From: CAZPHU01 sp964586285
GTDB taxonomy: Bacteria; Fibrobacterota; Chitinivibrionia; Chitinivibrionales; CAYFVL01
NCBI GenBank assembly: GCA_964586285.1
Contig: CAZPHU010000014.1
Coordinates: forward strand, 1-58,101
DNA length: 58,101 bases
Direction: 5' to 3'
In this document: positions 49,723 through 58,101 of the stretch, one piece after another
How the letters are laid out: every line of letters starts with the position of its first letter
Position numbering within the stretch: the first letter of the stretch is position 1
The notes under the pieces: model-generated
The model's input: the letters and a program-made list of their open reading frames with translations, nothing else
Told to the model about the DNA's origin: nothing
The model's database searches: none
Made by a program: the position numbers and the translations under genes

Positions 49723-52212
49723 ATGGCAAAAGAGAAAGTATACAAACTGGCACAGGAATTTCGAGTCAGCAGTGAGGCACTTGTGCAGATGCTGCGTGGT
49801 ATGGGTATACCCGTTAAGAGCCACATGAGCACTGTTGATGAGAATTTGCGTGATGAGATCAAGAAGCGCTTCGCACATGAGCGGGCCGAGATCAAACGCG
49901 AATACCAGCGCAAGAAACAGATGATGGCAAAGGCGCGTGAAGAAATGATTGCCAAGGCGGAAAAATCGGAGACGGTGGCCGAACAGGCTGCGGCGGGTAA
50001 AGCCGAGGAGGCTCCGAAGGCGGCGGCGGAGAAAGAACCAACAGCAAAGGAACAGCCTCAGCAGGCACCTGCAGCTCGGGAGGAGAGGCCGCAAAGAGCG
50101 CGCCACCACCGAAACCATGCACCCCGACGTGCCCCCGCCGCACCTCAGCAGCGCCAGCCCCAACAGCGCCAGCCTCAACAGCAGCAGCCGCAGCAGGGTC
50201 CCCACCAGGGGCCCGCTCAGAGGCAAAGGCCCCAACCGGTCGCCGAAGCTGCTATGCCTGAGGCGCCTCCAAAGCCGGGAGCTGCAACGGGTAAGAAAGC
50301 CAAGAAAAGAAACAAACGCCGTCCCGAACGCCCGGAAGTTAACGAAATGCAGATGAGGGCGAACGTCAAAAAGACGCTTGCCAAGATCGGCTCGGGGACG
50401 AGTCGCAAAAAATACAAAAAAGAAGCCAGAGAGCAGGAGGAGCAAACACAGGAGAAGAAGACTCTTCAGGTCAGCGAATTTGTTACCGCAAGTGAGCTGG
50501 CAAACATGATGGGGCGCAACTCCTCCGAGGTTATTGCTAAATGCCTCGAGCTGGGCATGATGGTTACAATCAACCAGCGACTCGATTTTGAAACCATCGA
50601 ACTTCTTGCCGATGAATTTGGATATACGGCGAAATTGATGGCGGAGTACGCTCCGGACATGGCCGAGGAAAAAGAAGAAGTAGATGAGAGCATGCTCGAG
50701 CCCCGCTCGGCTGTAGTGACGGTAATGGGGCATGTCGACCACGGTAAAACATCGCTTCTTGATTACATCAGAAAAACCAATGTTATCGCCGGTGAATCCG
50801 GTGGTATCACCCAGCATATAGCCGCTTATGAAGTTACCACGGTACACGGGAAGGTGACATTTCTGGACACTCCCGGTCACGAGGCGTTTACCGCGATGCG
50901 TGCCAGGGGTTCACAGATCACCGATGTGATTGTGCTTATCGTAGCCGCCGACTCCGGAGTCATGCCCCAGACCAGGGAGGCTATCGACCATGCGCGTGCG
51001 GCGGGAGTTCCCATTGTGGTGGCGATCAACAAAGTTGACCTGCCTACGGCAAATATCGATAAAGTCAAGGGGGAACTGTCCCAGCACGGAATCGTTGTAG
51101 AGGACTGGGGCGGCCAGGTCTCCAGCGTCGAAATATCGGCCAAAACCGGTAAAGGAATCGACAAGCTTCTGGAGATACTCACCCTGGAAACCGACATCCT
51201 CGAACTCAAGGCCAGTCCCGAAGGTAAAGCATCGGGTGTGGTGATCGAGGCCGAGTTGGATAAGGGTAAGGGATCGGTTGCCACGATTCTTGTCCAGCAG
51301 GGTAAGCTGCGAAAAGGCGATCCGTTTGTAACCGGTATTCACCACGGACGCGTTCGTGACATGCTTAACGAACGTAACCAGTCGGTGGAAGAAGCCGGAC
51401 CCTCACAGCCGGTAATTGTTCTTGGGCTGTCGGGTACTCCTCAGGCGGGGGATTCTTTTAAAGTTGCAAGCGATGAAAAGGAAGCTCGCGAAATCGCCTC
51501 CAGACGTCGCATCGCTCAACGAGAGAGGGAAATCAGACGAATCGGCGCAGTCTCTCTGGATCATCTATATGAGCAGATACAGGCCGGCAACATGCAAACA
51601 ATCAACCTTATAATAAAAGGTGACGTGGACGGTTCGGTTGAAGCTCTGGCCGATTCCCTGGAGAAACTCAGCACAAATGAAATCAAAGTTAATGTTATTC
51701 ATAAGAGTGTCGGAGCTGTCAAGGAAACCGACATATCACTTGCCGCCGCGTCAAACGCATTGATAATCGGCTTTCACCTTAGTCCCAATTCCAAGATTCG
51801 GGAACTGGCAAAGCGCGAGGGTGTCGATATTCGCACCTATAGAATCATCTACGAGGCGGTGGATGAAGTACACAACGCGATGGAGGGTATGCTGGCGCCC
51901 GAAATCAAGGAAAAAATTATTGCATCAATAGAAATCCGACAGGTATTCAAGATCTCAAAGATTGGAACTGTCGCGGGTTGTATGGTCACCTCCGGTACCG
52001 TTCAGCGCGGTGCCTTTGCTCGTATCATTCGTGACGATGTTGAAATCGCAGATACCCGTATTACGTCTCTACGTCGTCATACCGATGATGTCGCCGAGGT
52101 TAAAAGTGGATTTGAATGCGGTCTGACTCTTGACAAATTTAGTGATTATCGTGTCGGTGACCGCCTCGAAGTTTACGAGGAAGTCGAAGTCGCAAGGAAA
52201 CTCACCAGGTAA
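49723..52212 (+). CDS. infB: Translation initiation factor IF-2
   Basis: GTPase that brings initiator tRNA to the 30S subunit; 829 residues. The N-terminal IF2_N module is at about 3-54 (KVYKLAQEFRVSSEALVQML), followed by a long Lys/Glu/Ala and then Pro/Gln-rich disordered stretch (about 85-200, with repeated QQRQP units), a second IF2_N-like module (about 246-300, VTASELANMMGRNSSEVIAK), and the GTPase domain with G1 GHVDHGKTS around K342, G3 DTPGH and G4 NKVD. Domains II, III and IV follow and end normally (RVGDRLEVYEEVEVAR). The start ATG has GGTGGAG upstream. Antisense frames here are composition artefacts. Confidence 0.98.
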   Translation: MAKEKVYKLAQEFRVSSEALVQMLRGMGIPVKSHMSTVDENLRDEIKKRFAHERAEIKREYQRKKQMMAKAREEMIAKAEKSETVAEQAAAGKAEEAPKAAAEKEPTAKEQPQQAPAAREERPQRARHHRNHAPRRAPAAPQQRQPQQRQPQQQQPQQGPHQGPAQRQRPQPVAEAAMPEAPPKPGAATGKKAKKRNKRRPERPEVNEMQMRANVKKTLAKIGSGTSRKKYKKEAREQEEQTQEKKTLQVSEFVTASELANMMGRNSSEVIAKCLELGMMVTINQRLDFETIELLADEFGYTAKLMAEYAPDMAEEKEEVDESMLEPRSAVVTVMGHVDHGKTSLLDYIRKTNVIAGESGGITQHIAAYEVTTVHGKVTFLDTPGHEAFTAMRARGSQITDVIVLIVAADSGVMPQTREAIDHARAAGVPIVVAINKVDLPTANIDKVKGELSQHGIVVEDWGGQVSSVEISAKTGKGIDKLLEILTLETDILELKASPEGKASGVVIEAELDKGKGSVATILVQQGKLRKGDPFVTGIHHGRVRDMLNERNQSVEEAGPSQPVIVLGLSGTPQAGDSFKVASDEKEAREIASRRRIAQREREIRRIGAVSLDHLYEQIQAGNMQTINLIIKGDVDGSVEALADSLEKLSTNEIKVNVIHKSVGAVKETDISLAAASNALIIGFHLSPNSKIRELAKREGVDIRTYRIIYEAVDEVHNAMEGMLAPEIKEKIIASIEIRQVFKISKIGTVAGCMVTSGTVQRGAFARIIRDDVEIADTRITSLRRHTDDVAEVKSGFECGLTLDKFSDYRVGDRLEVYEEVEVARKLTR

Positions 52213-52226
52213 GAAAAGAGTAGACA

Positions 52227-52586
52227 ATGGCATCACTGCAATGGTACAACCAACGCATTAAAGAACAGCTGCACAGGGAAATTACCTGGGCTATTGTCAA
52301 CAAGGTCCGTGACCCCCGAATTCCTTCGGTGGTCACGGTTACCGGCATAAATCTGGCTTCCGACACGCGTAACGCCACGGTTTTGGTCAGCATAATGGGA
52401 GAGCACGATCATCGGGAGGATGCACTGACAGCGCTTAACAAGGCCGCGCCTTTTATTCAGAAAATTGTTGCCCAACGGGTGAAAATGAAACACTTCCCCC
52501 GACTTCACTTTAAACTAGACGAGTCTTTGGACTACAGCGAACACATCAATGAGCTGCTTGACAAGATTAAAGATGACCTGGACTGA
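52227..52586 (+). CDS. rbfA: Ribosome-binding factor A
   Basis: Small KH-fold factor of 119 residues that binds the 16S 5' helix during 30S maturation. Typical features: QRIKEQLHREITWAIVNKVR, the DPRIPSVVTVTGINLASDTR segment with the conserved DPR, and the C-terminal PRLHFKLDESLDYSEHINEL. It begins 14 bases after infB and its 3' end overlaps the nrnA start by 14 bases. Confidence 0.96.
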   Translation: MASLQWYNQRIKEQLHREITWAIVNKVRDPRIPSVVTVTGINLASDTRNATVLVSIMGEHDHREDALTALNKAAPFIQKIVAQRVKMKHFPRLHFKLDESLDYSEHINELLDKIKDDLD

Positions 52587-53526
52587 TCTTAACACCGCAA
52601 TTAACAATTACGACTCTTTTCTAATCTCCTCCCATATTAATCCGGACGGAGATTGTATAGGCTCCCAGCTTGCGATGTACTGGTATCTGCAAGAACTCGG
52701 AAAGAAAGTATCGATCCTTAATCACGATCCGGTCCCGGATAAGCTTTGCTTTCTAACCAACAGCGAAGCTGTGCGAACCCACACTCCCCCGCCGGATGCG
52801 GATGTTTTAATTGTACTGGACGCCTCAAATCTTGACAGGCTGGGATGGCCTGTAGATAAGAGCCGCTATAAAGCATCAATCAATATCGACCACCATCGGG
52901 ACAACGCCCTTTTCGCCGATGTAAACAAAGTCGATTCAAAGGCATCGGCGACAGCTCAGATTCTTTACCGTTTTTTCGAAGACAATAAAGTCTCATACCC
53001 GACTCATGTGGCGCAGTCTCTGTATACCGCCCTTATGACTGACACGGGAGGTTTTCGATTCTCCAACACAAACGGCGAGGTACTTCGTATAAGCGCCTCC
53101 CTTGCCGATCGGGGAGCCGACTGTGCCGACATATACCAGAAAGCTTACGCCTCCCACTCACCTCAGGGACTTTTCTTAAGAGCAAAGATTTGGTCGACTC
53201 TTACCTTCTATTTCCAAAACAAGGTATGCAGTATGGAAATGCCCATGTCGCTTCCCGAGCAGTTGGGTGCAACAAACAGTGATTCGGAGGGGATGGCCGA
53301 CAATACCGTCGCGGCCGAGGGAATAGAAGTGGGCTTGATGATCAAGTACACCGATTCGGAAGTGCATTTCAGTCTCCGATCAAACGGCAAGGTTGATGTG
53401 GGCAATATCGCCAGAAGCATTTCGGGCGGAGGCGGACATACAAGCGCGGCAGGCTGCACCCTTCATATGCCCGTGGAGAAGGCTAAAAAAACTATGCTGG
53501 AGATTATCAGACGGGAGCTTGATTAG
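52573..53526 (+). CDS. nrnA: DHH/DHHA1 phosphoesterase (NrnA-like)
   Basis: Mn-dependent phosphoesterase that degrades nano-RNA and/or pAp. The ATG at 52573 is chosen over the in-frame ATG at 52549 because the family normally starts shortly before the SSHINPDGDCIGSQLA motif; this gives 317 residues. Motifs: HINPDGDCIGS, LIVLDASNLDRLG, NIDHHRDN (DHH), MTDTGGFRFSNT and the DHHA1-domain GGGGHTSAAGC. The start overlaps rbfA by 14 bases. In other bacteria nrnA is also found in this operon between rbfA and truB. Confidence 0.93.
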   Translation: MTWTDLNTAINNYDSFLISSHINPDGDCIGSQLAMYWYLQELGKKVSILNHDPVPDKLCFLTNSEAVRTHTPPPDADVLIVLDASNLDRLGWPVDKSRYKASINIDHHRDNALFADVNKVDSKASATAQILYRFFEDNKVSYPTHVAQSLYTALMTDTGGFRFSNTNGEVLRISASLADRGADCADIYQKAYASHSPQGLFLRAKIWSTLTFYFQNKVCSMEMPMSLPEQLGATNSDSEGMADNTVAAEGIEVGLMIKYTDSEVHFSLRSNGKVDVGNIARSISGGGGHTSAAGCTLHMPVEKAKKTMLEIIRRELD

Positions 53527-53529
53527 AAG

Positions 53530-54399
53530 TTGAACGGATTTCTATGCATAGATAAACCCGAAGGGCCCAGCTCTTTTTTCATAATTAAAAAACTTCGATC
53601 CATTCTAAAAATAAAAAAAATTGGACATAGCGGAACCCTCGATCCCCAGGCCTCGGGCCTTCTTATTTGCGCACTGGGCAGAGCGACCCGCCTTCTTTCT
53701 TACGTCCCGGGTGCACCTAAAGAGTATCACTTTGCCGTTAGATTCGGCACAACTACCGACACACTTGACAGGGAAGGTGCTGTTTTACACTGCAACGGCC
53801 CTATTCCGTCTCGTGAAGACATTCAGAAAGTTCTAAGCTCCTTTATCGGAGAAATCTCACAAACCCCTCCCCGCTTCTCTGCAATAAAAGTAAATGGAAT
53901 TCCCGCCTATAAAATGGCACGCAACGACCAAACGTTTGACTTGAAAGCCCGCAGGGTTTCGGTCTACGCACTGGATTTATGCGAATACGACAGCCAAAGC
54001 GGTATCGCAGACTTTAAAGTAGAGTGCTCGGCGGGAACATACGTGCGCTCTCTGGCCGCCGATATTGCCGGTGCCTGCAAAACATACGGATATGCGCACT
54101 CGATCAGACGTACCCGAATCGGACCTCATGAAGTCGGCAAGGCCCTGAATTTTGAACGCATGGAAGAGTGTGCACGAGATTATATTTTACCGATAAAGGA
54201 TTTCTTCGATGATTATCCGGCCCATACCGCCTCCCAGGAACAGATTATGCTGCTGCGAAATGGTCGGGATATCAAAATCCCTGAGTGCGAAGGGCAAAAA
54301 GCGATGTTTGTCTACGATCCGGATGATCAAATCGTTGCGGTAACCCGGTTCACCGGAGAAGACACATACCGGCCGTTGAAAGTTTTTGGTGTTAAATGA
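53530..54399 (+). CDS. truB: tRNA pseudouridine55 synthase TruB
   Basis: Converts U55 of tRNA to pseudouridine. The start is a TTG (53530-53532) three bases after the nrnA stop; no in-frame ATG or GTG precedes the conserved NGFLCIDKPEGPSS, so TTG is well supported. The 289-residue protein has the catalytic Asp D38 in IGHSGTLDPQASGLL, DREGAVLHCNGPIP, RFSAIKVNGIPAYKMAR, and ECSAGTYVRSLAADI. Its TGA overlaps the ribF ATG (ATGA at 54396-54399). Confidence 0.96.
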   Translation: MNGFLCIDKPEGPSSFFIIKKLRSILKIKKIGHSGTLDPQASGLLICALGRATRLLSYVPGAPKEYHFAVRFGTTTDTLDREGAVLHCNGPIPSREDIQKVLSSFIGEISQTPPRFSAIKVNGIPAYKMARNDQTFDLKARRVSVYALDLCEYDSQSGIADFKVECSAGTYVRSLAADIAGACKTYGYAHSIRRTRIGPHEVGKALNFERMEECARDYILPIKDFFDDYPAHTASQEQIMLLRNGRDIKIPECEGQKAMFVYDPDDQIVAVTRFTGEDTYRPLKVFGVK

Positions 54400-55376
54400 A
54401 AACGATTGAGCATGAGAATCCTGTTCCCCAGATAAACCAAAGTGTGGTTTCAGTGGGTAATTTCGACGGTGTTCATCAGGGGCATGCCCAATTAGTGTCG
54501 ATTGTGCGCGACCGAGCGCGACAAAATAACGCGGCTTCGGTGCTGGTGACTTTCGAGCCGCACACTCGTACGGTTATTCATCCAAATCGGCCTCAACAAA
54601 TATTGACCACCTTTGAGGAGAAGCGTCTTTTGCTTCAACGCCTCGGAGTCGACTACCTTGTCAGGATACCGTTTAGTCGAAAATATGTCGAGATGGATTC
54701 GGAGACTTTCGTTGCCGAGGTGCTGAAAAAACGCTTCAATACGGTCGAATGGGTGATGGGAAAAAACCATACGTTTGGAAAAGATCGAAAAAGTGGCGAT
54801 AACTTTTTGCATGAGTATGGCGCCAGAAATCATTTTAGTATGTTTATCGCCGATTTGCATGCAGAAGGTTCAGCGGTAATTTCGTCGACAGCTATTCGAA
54901 CTGCCATTCGTCACAGCAAAGTCGGAACAGCGGTTTCGATGTTGGGACATCCGTATCTGATTATGGCAGAGCGTATTTTGGGAATAAGGATGGGGACCGA
55001 GTTGGGGATCCCGACTCTTAATTTCAGACATCCGGGCGGCAATAAGGTTATGCCTCCCCCGGGAGTGTACGCGGCAAAGATGGCATTCGGAGAGCGAGAA
55101 TGGGCGGGAGCCTTGTATTTTGGTAACTGCCCGACATTTGCCGATCGCGATTTTCATTTCGAATTTCATGCCTTCGCACATGATGAGCACTTTCCGGAGC
55201 CCGGCCAAACGGCAGCTCTCTGGATGTATCATTTTATACGGCCCGACCGCGGCTTTGAAACTGCGCAGGAGCTTGTTGAACAAATTCGACACGACATTAA
55301 TCGTATACGAACGTATTTTTCACAGGAGCAGAGCTGGTATGCCACTCACCAAAGAAAAGAAGCAGGAAGCTATTAA
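54396..55376 (+). CDS. ribF: Bifunctional riboflavin kinase/FAD synthetase
   Basis: Makes FMN and FAD; 326 residues. The N-terminal FAD synthetase domain has VSVGNFDGVHQGHAQLV (HxGH nucleotidyltransferase motif) and the STAIR-type motif in VISSTAIRTAI. The C-terminal riboflavin kinase domain starts near residue 185, with MGTELGIPTLNFRH in place of the common PTAN, and GVYAAKMAF, GALYFGNCPTF and FEFHAF. The gene overlaps truB by four bases at its start, and its last 38 bases overlap the start of rpsO. Confidence 0.95.
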   Translation: MKTIEHENPVPQINQSVVSVGNFDGVHQGHAQLVSIVRDRARQNNAASVLVTFEPHTRTVIHPNRPQQILTTFEEKRLLLQRLGVDYLVRIPFSRKYVEMDSETFVAEVLKKRFNTVEWVMGKNHTFGKDRKSGDNFLHEYGARNHFSMFIADLHAEGSAVISSTAIRTAIRHSKVGTAVSMLGHPYLIMAERILGIRMGTELGIPTLNFRHPGGNKVMPPPGVYAAKMAFGEREWAGALYFGNCPTFADRDFHFEFHAFAHDEHFPEPGQTAALWMYHFIRPDRGFETAQELVEQIRHDINRIRTYFSQEQSWYATHQRKEAGSY

Positions 55377-55608
55377 AGAGTATGGTAAGAACGAATCGGA
55401 CAGCGGAAATACCGATGTCCAGATCGCGTTACTTACAAAAAGAATTTCACATTTAACAGAGCACTTGAAGGTCCATAAGAAGGATCATCATACGCGTTAC
55501 GGTCTTTTGAAGCTTGTTGGAAAGCGCAGGGCACTTCTTGATTATCTTATCAAGAAGGATATCACCCATTACCGCGAGTTGATAAAGAAACTTGGTATCA
55601 GAAAGTAA
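55339..55608 (+). CDS. rpsO: 30S ribosomal protein S15
   Basis: S15 binds the central domain of 16S rRNA and is an early assembly protein. A longer frame is open from 55120, but the ATG at 55339 with AGGAG at 55324-55328 gives the standard 89-residue protein. It starts PLTKEKKQEAIKEYG and contains GNTDVQIALLTKRISHLTEH, HTRYGLLKLVGKRRALLDYL and the C-terminal IKKLGIRK. The start lies within ribF in another frame. Followed by pnp after 156 bases. Confidence 0.98.
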   Translation: MPLTKEKKQEAIKEYGKNESDSGNTDVQIALLTKRISHLTEHLKVHKKDHHTRYGLLKLVGKRRALLDYLIKKDITHYRELIKKLGIRK

Positions 55609-55764
55609 GATCGGAAGTTTCAGACGCTTCGCCGGTATCATCAGGTTGTAAGGACCCCGAATGTATGCCGGGAGCAAGCTCCACGTTTTTATGAGTGTCT
55701 GACAAAGATGTAACGTGAGTAGATTTTCTAACGATGCAGACCTCCAACCAAATGGAGACACCCA

Positions 55765-57837
55765 ATGGCATATGTACAAGCAGAATCAACAGTAAACGGA
55801 ATCCCGGTCTCGATTGAGACCGGAAGAATTGCAAAACAGGCCGGCGGCTCGGCTGTTGCCCGTATCGGCGACACCATGGTGCTTGCAACCGCCTGTTCCG
55901 GAACACCTCGCGAGGGAATCGATTTTTTCCCGCTGACCGTGGAGTTTATTGCAAAGACCTATGCCGCCGGAAAAATCCCCGGCGGTTTTTTCAAACGCGA
56001 AGGAAAGCCAAGCAGCAAAGAGGTACTCAGTGCGCGCCAGATCGACCGGCCGATTCGTCCTCTTTTCCCCGAAGGCTACAATGACGAAGTGCAGGTGATT
56101 GCGACGGTCATATCAGCCGATGATGTCTACGATGCTGATGTCATGGCAGTCACCGCCGCATCAACGGCACTGTGTCTCTCCGACATGCCTTTCAACGAAC
56201 CGGTCGCGGCGGTGCGTATCGGTATGGTCGAAGGAGAGCTGAAGGTATTTCCAAATCTTGAGGAGACCGAAAGCGGACTGCTCGACCTTGTTGTAGCCGG
56301 TACGGAACACTCGATCATGATGGTTGAGGGCGGCGCCTTTGAAATCTCAGAGGAGCAGCTTGTCGATGCTATCATGATGGCTCACCATCACATAAAGGAA
56401 CTTGTCGCACTGCAGAGACAACTTCTGGAGAAAGCAGGCAAGACCCAGCCGGTAGATTTTACCGCACCCGAGAAAAACACCGAGATCTACGAAGCTGTCA
56501 AAGAGCTGGTCAAAGATCGAATCCACGACATCAGTTTCCGCGGAGACAAAAAAGAGCGCTACAAAGGCCTCGCCGAGCTTCTCACCGAAACGCAGGAAAA
56601 GCTCCAAGAGCGCTATCCTGAGCAGCAGAAGGAGATCGCCAGCGCATTCCATGATGTCGAAGTGGAAGACATGCGTTCGACAATCATCGAAACAGGCACC
56701 CGCATCGGCGGCCGCCGCACCGATGAGGTTCGTCCTATATCTGTTGAGCTCGATATTCTTCCCCGGGCACACGGCTCTGCGCTTTTTACCCGCGGAGAAA
56801 CCCAGGCGCTCGCGGTCGCCACTCTGGGCACCAAGCTGGACGAGCAGCGTATCGACGATCTGCAGCAGGAGTACAGCAAGACCTACATGCTGCATTACAA
56901 CTTCCCGCCCTTTTCGGTTGGAGAGACCAAACGTCTGGGTTCGGTGAGCCGACGAGAAATCGGTCACGGTCATCTTGCAGAACGTTCTCTTTCACCGATC
57001 CTTCCGAGTGAAAAAAGCTTCCCGTACACCATTCGCCTGGTTTCGGAGGTTATGGAATCCAACGGTTCCTCTTCTATGGCATCGGTGTGCGGAGGATCGC
57101 TGGCCCTGATGGCGGCCGGTGTTCCGGTCAAGGCACATGTTGCCGGTGTTGCGATGGGTCTTATCCAGGAAGGTGACAAGACCGCTATCCTTACTGATAT
57201 TCTTGGCACAGAGGATCATCTGGGCGATATGGATTTTAAAGTAGCCGGTACAGTCAATGGTATCACTGCCATTCAGATGGATATCAAGATTAAGGGGATC
57301 ACTCCTGAGCTTATGAAGCAGGCGCTGCAGCAGGCTCGTGATGCTCGGCAGCATATCCTCAAAGTCATGCAGGAGGCGATCGAGGGCTCCCGCTCTGATC
57401 TCTCGAAATTCGCGCCGCGTATCACCACGGTCAATATCCCCAAAGATAAGATCCGTGATGTGATCGGCCCGGGTGGAAAGATGATTCGAGAGATTCAGGA
57501 GGTCACCGGTACGACGGTGAACATCGAGGATGACGGCACGGTACAGATCGCGGCAGTCGACAAAAAGCAGTCGGATGCAGCCGAGAAGATGATTAAAGAT
57601 ATCACCGCCGAGCCTGAGCTTGGTGCAGAGTACGAAGCAAAAATCAAAAACATCGTTGATTTTGGTGCATTCGCCGAATTTCTGCCCGGCAAAGAGGGGC
57701 TGATTCATATCTCCGAGCTTGATACCGCACGTGTTAATAAAACGGAGGATGTGGTCAGTGTCGGCGATGTTGTCAGAGTGAAGATCATCGGCTTTGACCG
57801 CGGTAAAGTGCGGCTCAGCCGTAAGGCATTGCTGTAA
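55765..57837 (+). CDS. pnp: Polyribonucleotide nucleotidyltransferase (PNPase)
   Basis: Phosphate-dependent 3'-5' exoribonuclease of the RNA degradosome; 690 residues, near the usual 700. Two RNase PH domains (first with GDTMVLATACSG and FFPLTVEF, second with SALFTRGETQALAVATLG and the catalytic-region LTDILGTEDHLGDMDFKVAG) flank a helical domain. A KH domain (IRDVIGPGGKMIREIQEVTG) and an S1 domain (YEAKIKNIVDFGAFAEFLPG) end it. The 156-base leader after rpsO has a short GGAG/CTCC hairpin with TTTTT (about 55661-55695), a possible regulatory site, since PNPase genes are often autocontrolled at the leader. dut starts at the next base after the stop. Confidence 0.98.
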   Translation: MAYVQAESTVNGIPVSIETGRIAKQAGGSAVARIGDTMVLATACSGTPREGIDFFPLTVEFIAKTYAAGKIPGGFFKREGKPSSKEVLSARQIDRPIRPLFPEGYNDEVQVIATVISADDVYDADVMAVTAASTALCLSDMPFNEPVAAVRIGMVEGELKVFPNLEETESGLLDLVVAGTEHSIMMVEGGAFEISEEQLVDAIMMAHHHIKELVALQRQLLEKAGKTQPVDFTAPEKNTEIYEAVKELVKDRIHDISFRGDKKERYKGLAELLTETQEKLQERYPEQQKEIASAFHDVEVEDMRSTIIETGTRIGGRRTDEVRPISVELDILPRAHGSALFTRGETQALAVATLGTKLDEQRIDDLQQEYSKTYMLHYNFPPFSVGETKRLGSVSRREIGHGHLAERSLSPILPSEKSFPYTIRLVSEVMESNGSSSMASVCGGSLALMAAGVPVKAHVAGVAMGLIQEGDKTAILTDILGTEDHLGDMDFKVAGTVNGITAIQMDIKIKGITPELMKQALQQARDARQHILKVMQEAIEGSRSDLSKFAPRITTVNIPKDKIRDVIGPGGKMIREIQEVTGTTVNIEDDGTVQIAAVDKKQSDAAEKMIKDITAEPELGAEYEAKIKNIVDFGAFAEFLPGKEGLIHISELDTARVNKTEDVVSVGDVVRVKIIGFDRGKVRLSRKALL

Positions 57838-58101
57838 ATGCCGGCTATTCGTATCAAACGGCTTACGCACGGGGCAGAACTTCCACTGCCCCGTCGTATG
57901 ACCAGGGGTTCAAGCGGGGCGGATGTAGTAGCAGCGGTAGAAGATTTTGTTACGCTGCGCCCCGGTGAACGCGCCCTTGTTCCCACCGGTTTCTGCTTCG
58001 AAATACCCACCGGCTTTGAGGTACAGATTCGTCCCCGAAGCGGCCTTGCCGCCAAGCACGGCATAACCGTGCTCAACACTCCCGGAACAATCGATGCCGA
58101 T
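57838..58101 (+). CDS. dut: Deoxyuridine triphosphatase (dUTPase), 3' truncated
   Basis: The ATG directly follows the pnp TAA with no gap. The 88 visible codons run off the window end. Trimeric dUTPase motifs are seen: motif 1 in GSSGADVVAAVED, RPGERALVPTGFCFEIPTG, motif 2 in VQIRPRSGLAAKHGITVLN and the beginning of motif 3 (GTIDAD). The enzyme hydrolyses dUTP to dUMP, keeping uracil out of DNA. The link to pnp and rpsO is a common gene order. Truncation is due to the window. Confidence 0.95.
   Translation, partial: MPAIRIKRLTHGAELPLPRRMTRGSSGADVVAAVEDFVTLRPGERALVPTGFCFEIPTGFEVQIRPRSGLAAKHGITVLNTPGTIDAD

Noticed and set aside
49657..50880. Minus-strand 407-codon open frame opposite infB
   Set aside because: It mirrors the Pro/Gln/Ala-rich coding stretch of IF-2, is Leu/Arg/Phe-biased, and has no ribosome site or known motif; infB is certain on the other strand.
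1..58101. CRISPR array, prophage, insertion sequence or toxin-antitoxin module
   Set aside because: No regularly spaced direct repeats, transposase, integrase, phage structural or toxin-like genes were recognised on either strand.

Overview
The window reads as chromosomal DNA from a free-living, LPS-bearing, rod-shaped, plant-polymer-degrading bacterium. The best overall fit is the Fibrobacterota (Chitinivibrionia-like); this is inferred from protein content, not from a marker-gene comparison. Supporting traits: a secreted GH10 xylanase ending in a type IX secretion (T9SS) type A-like sorting domain, two PorV/PorQ-like outer-membrane proteins, a heptosyltransferase and MsbA (hence LPS), a large TonB-dependent receptor, and GDP-fucose synthesis genes. 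Genes are closely packed on both strands. I see no rRNA, tRNA, CRISPR array, prophage or insertion sequence.

Layout. 1-2.3 kb: two tandem PorV-like outer-membrane proteins, the first truncated by the window edge. 2.5-9.9 kb: elongasome operon mreB-mreC-mreD-mrdA-rodA, then lgt and comF. 10.2-12.2 kb: GH10 xylanase. 12.3-24.2 kb, mainly minus strand: a PrsW-like protease, a TonB-domain/receptor fusion, a DUF218 protein, GDP-L-fucose synthase, ispG, an LPP20/FlgT-like exported protein, a VWA protein, rsmE (plus strand) and a small beta-barrel protein. 24.4-33.3 kb: envelope glycan locus with msbA, six glycosyltransferase-type genes including waaF, and gmd. 33.4-38.6 kb: folD, an mraY homologue, a methyltransferase, a second LPP20-like protein behind a consensus CRP-type operator, and a TPR/SLH lipoprotein. 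38.7-45.7 kb: asd, a divergent enolase, an ABC-F ATPase, a 60-residue zinc-ribbon protein and a lipoprotein. 46-58.1 kb: cca, then the translation/RNA operon rimP-nusA-infB-rbfA-nrnA-truB-ribF-rpsO-pnp-dut, with dut cut by the window end.

How the genes work together. The mre/mrd genes make and position the lateral-wall synthesis machine. MraY supplies lipid I, Lgt matures lipoproteins (at least two are encoded here), and MsbA plus the glycosyltransferases build LPS or another surface glycan, with Gmd and Fcl converting GDP-mannose to GDP-fucose. The xylanase is probably exported by T9SS. The last 12 kb is housekeeping RNA and translation machinery.

The most notable items are: a consensus CRP-type site placed exactly as a class II activator site before an uncharacterised exported-protein/SLH-lipoprotein pair; an enolase homologue that keeps all catalytic residues but has a rewritten N-terminus and an insertion of about 40 residues; an intrinsic terminator inside the first codons of comF; a TonB C-terminal domain fused to the front of a TonB-dependent receptor; a VWA protein with a degraded metal site; and a short zinc-ribbon gene in an otherwise empty, repeat-bearing stretch. 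I found no clearly new multi-gene defence or mobile system.
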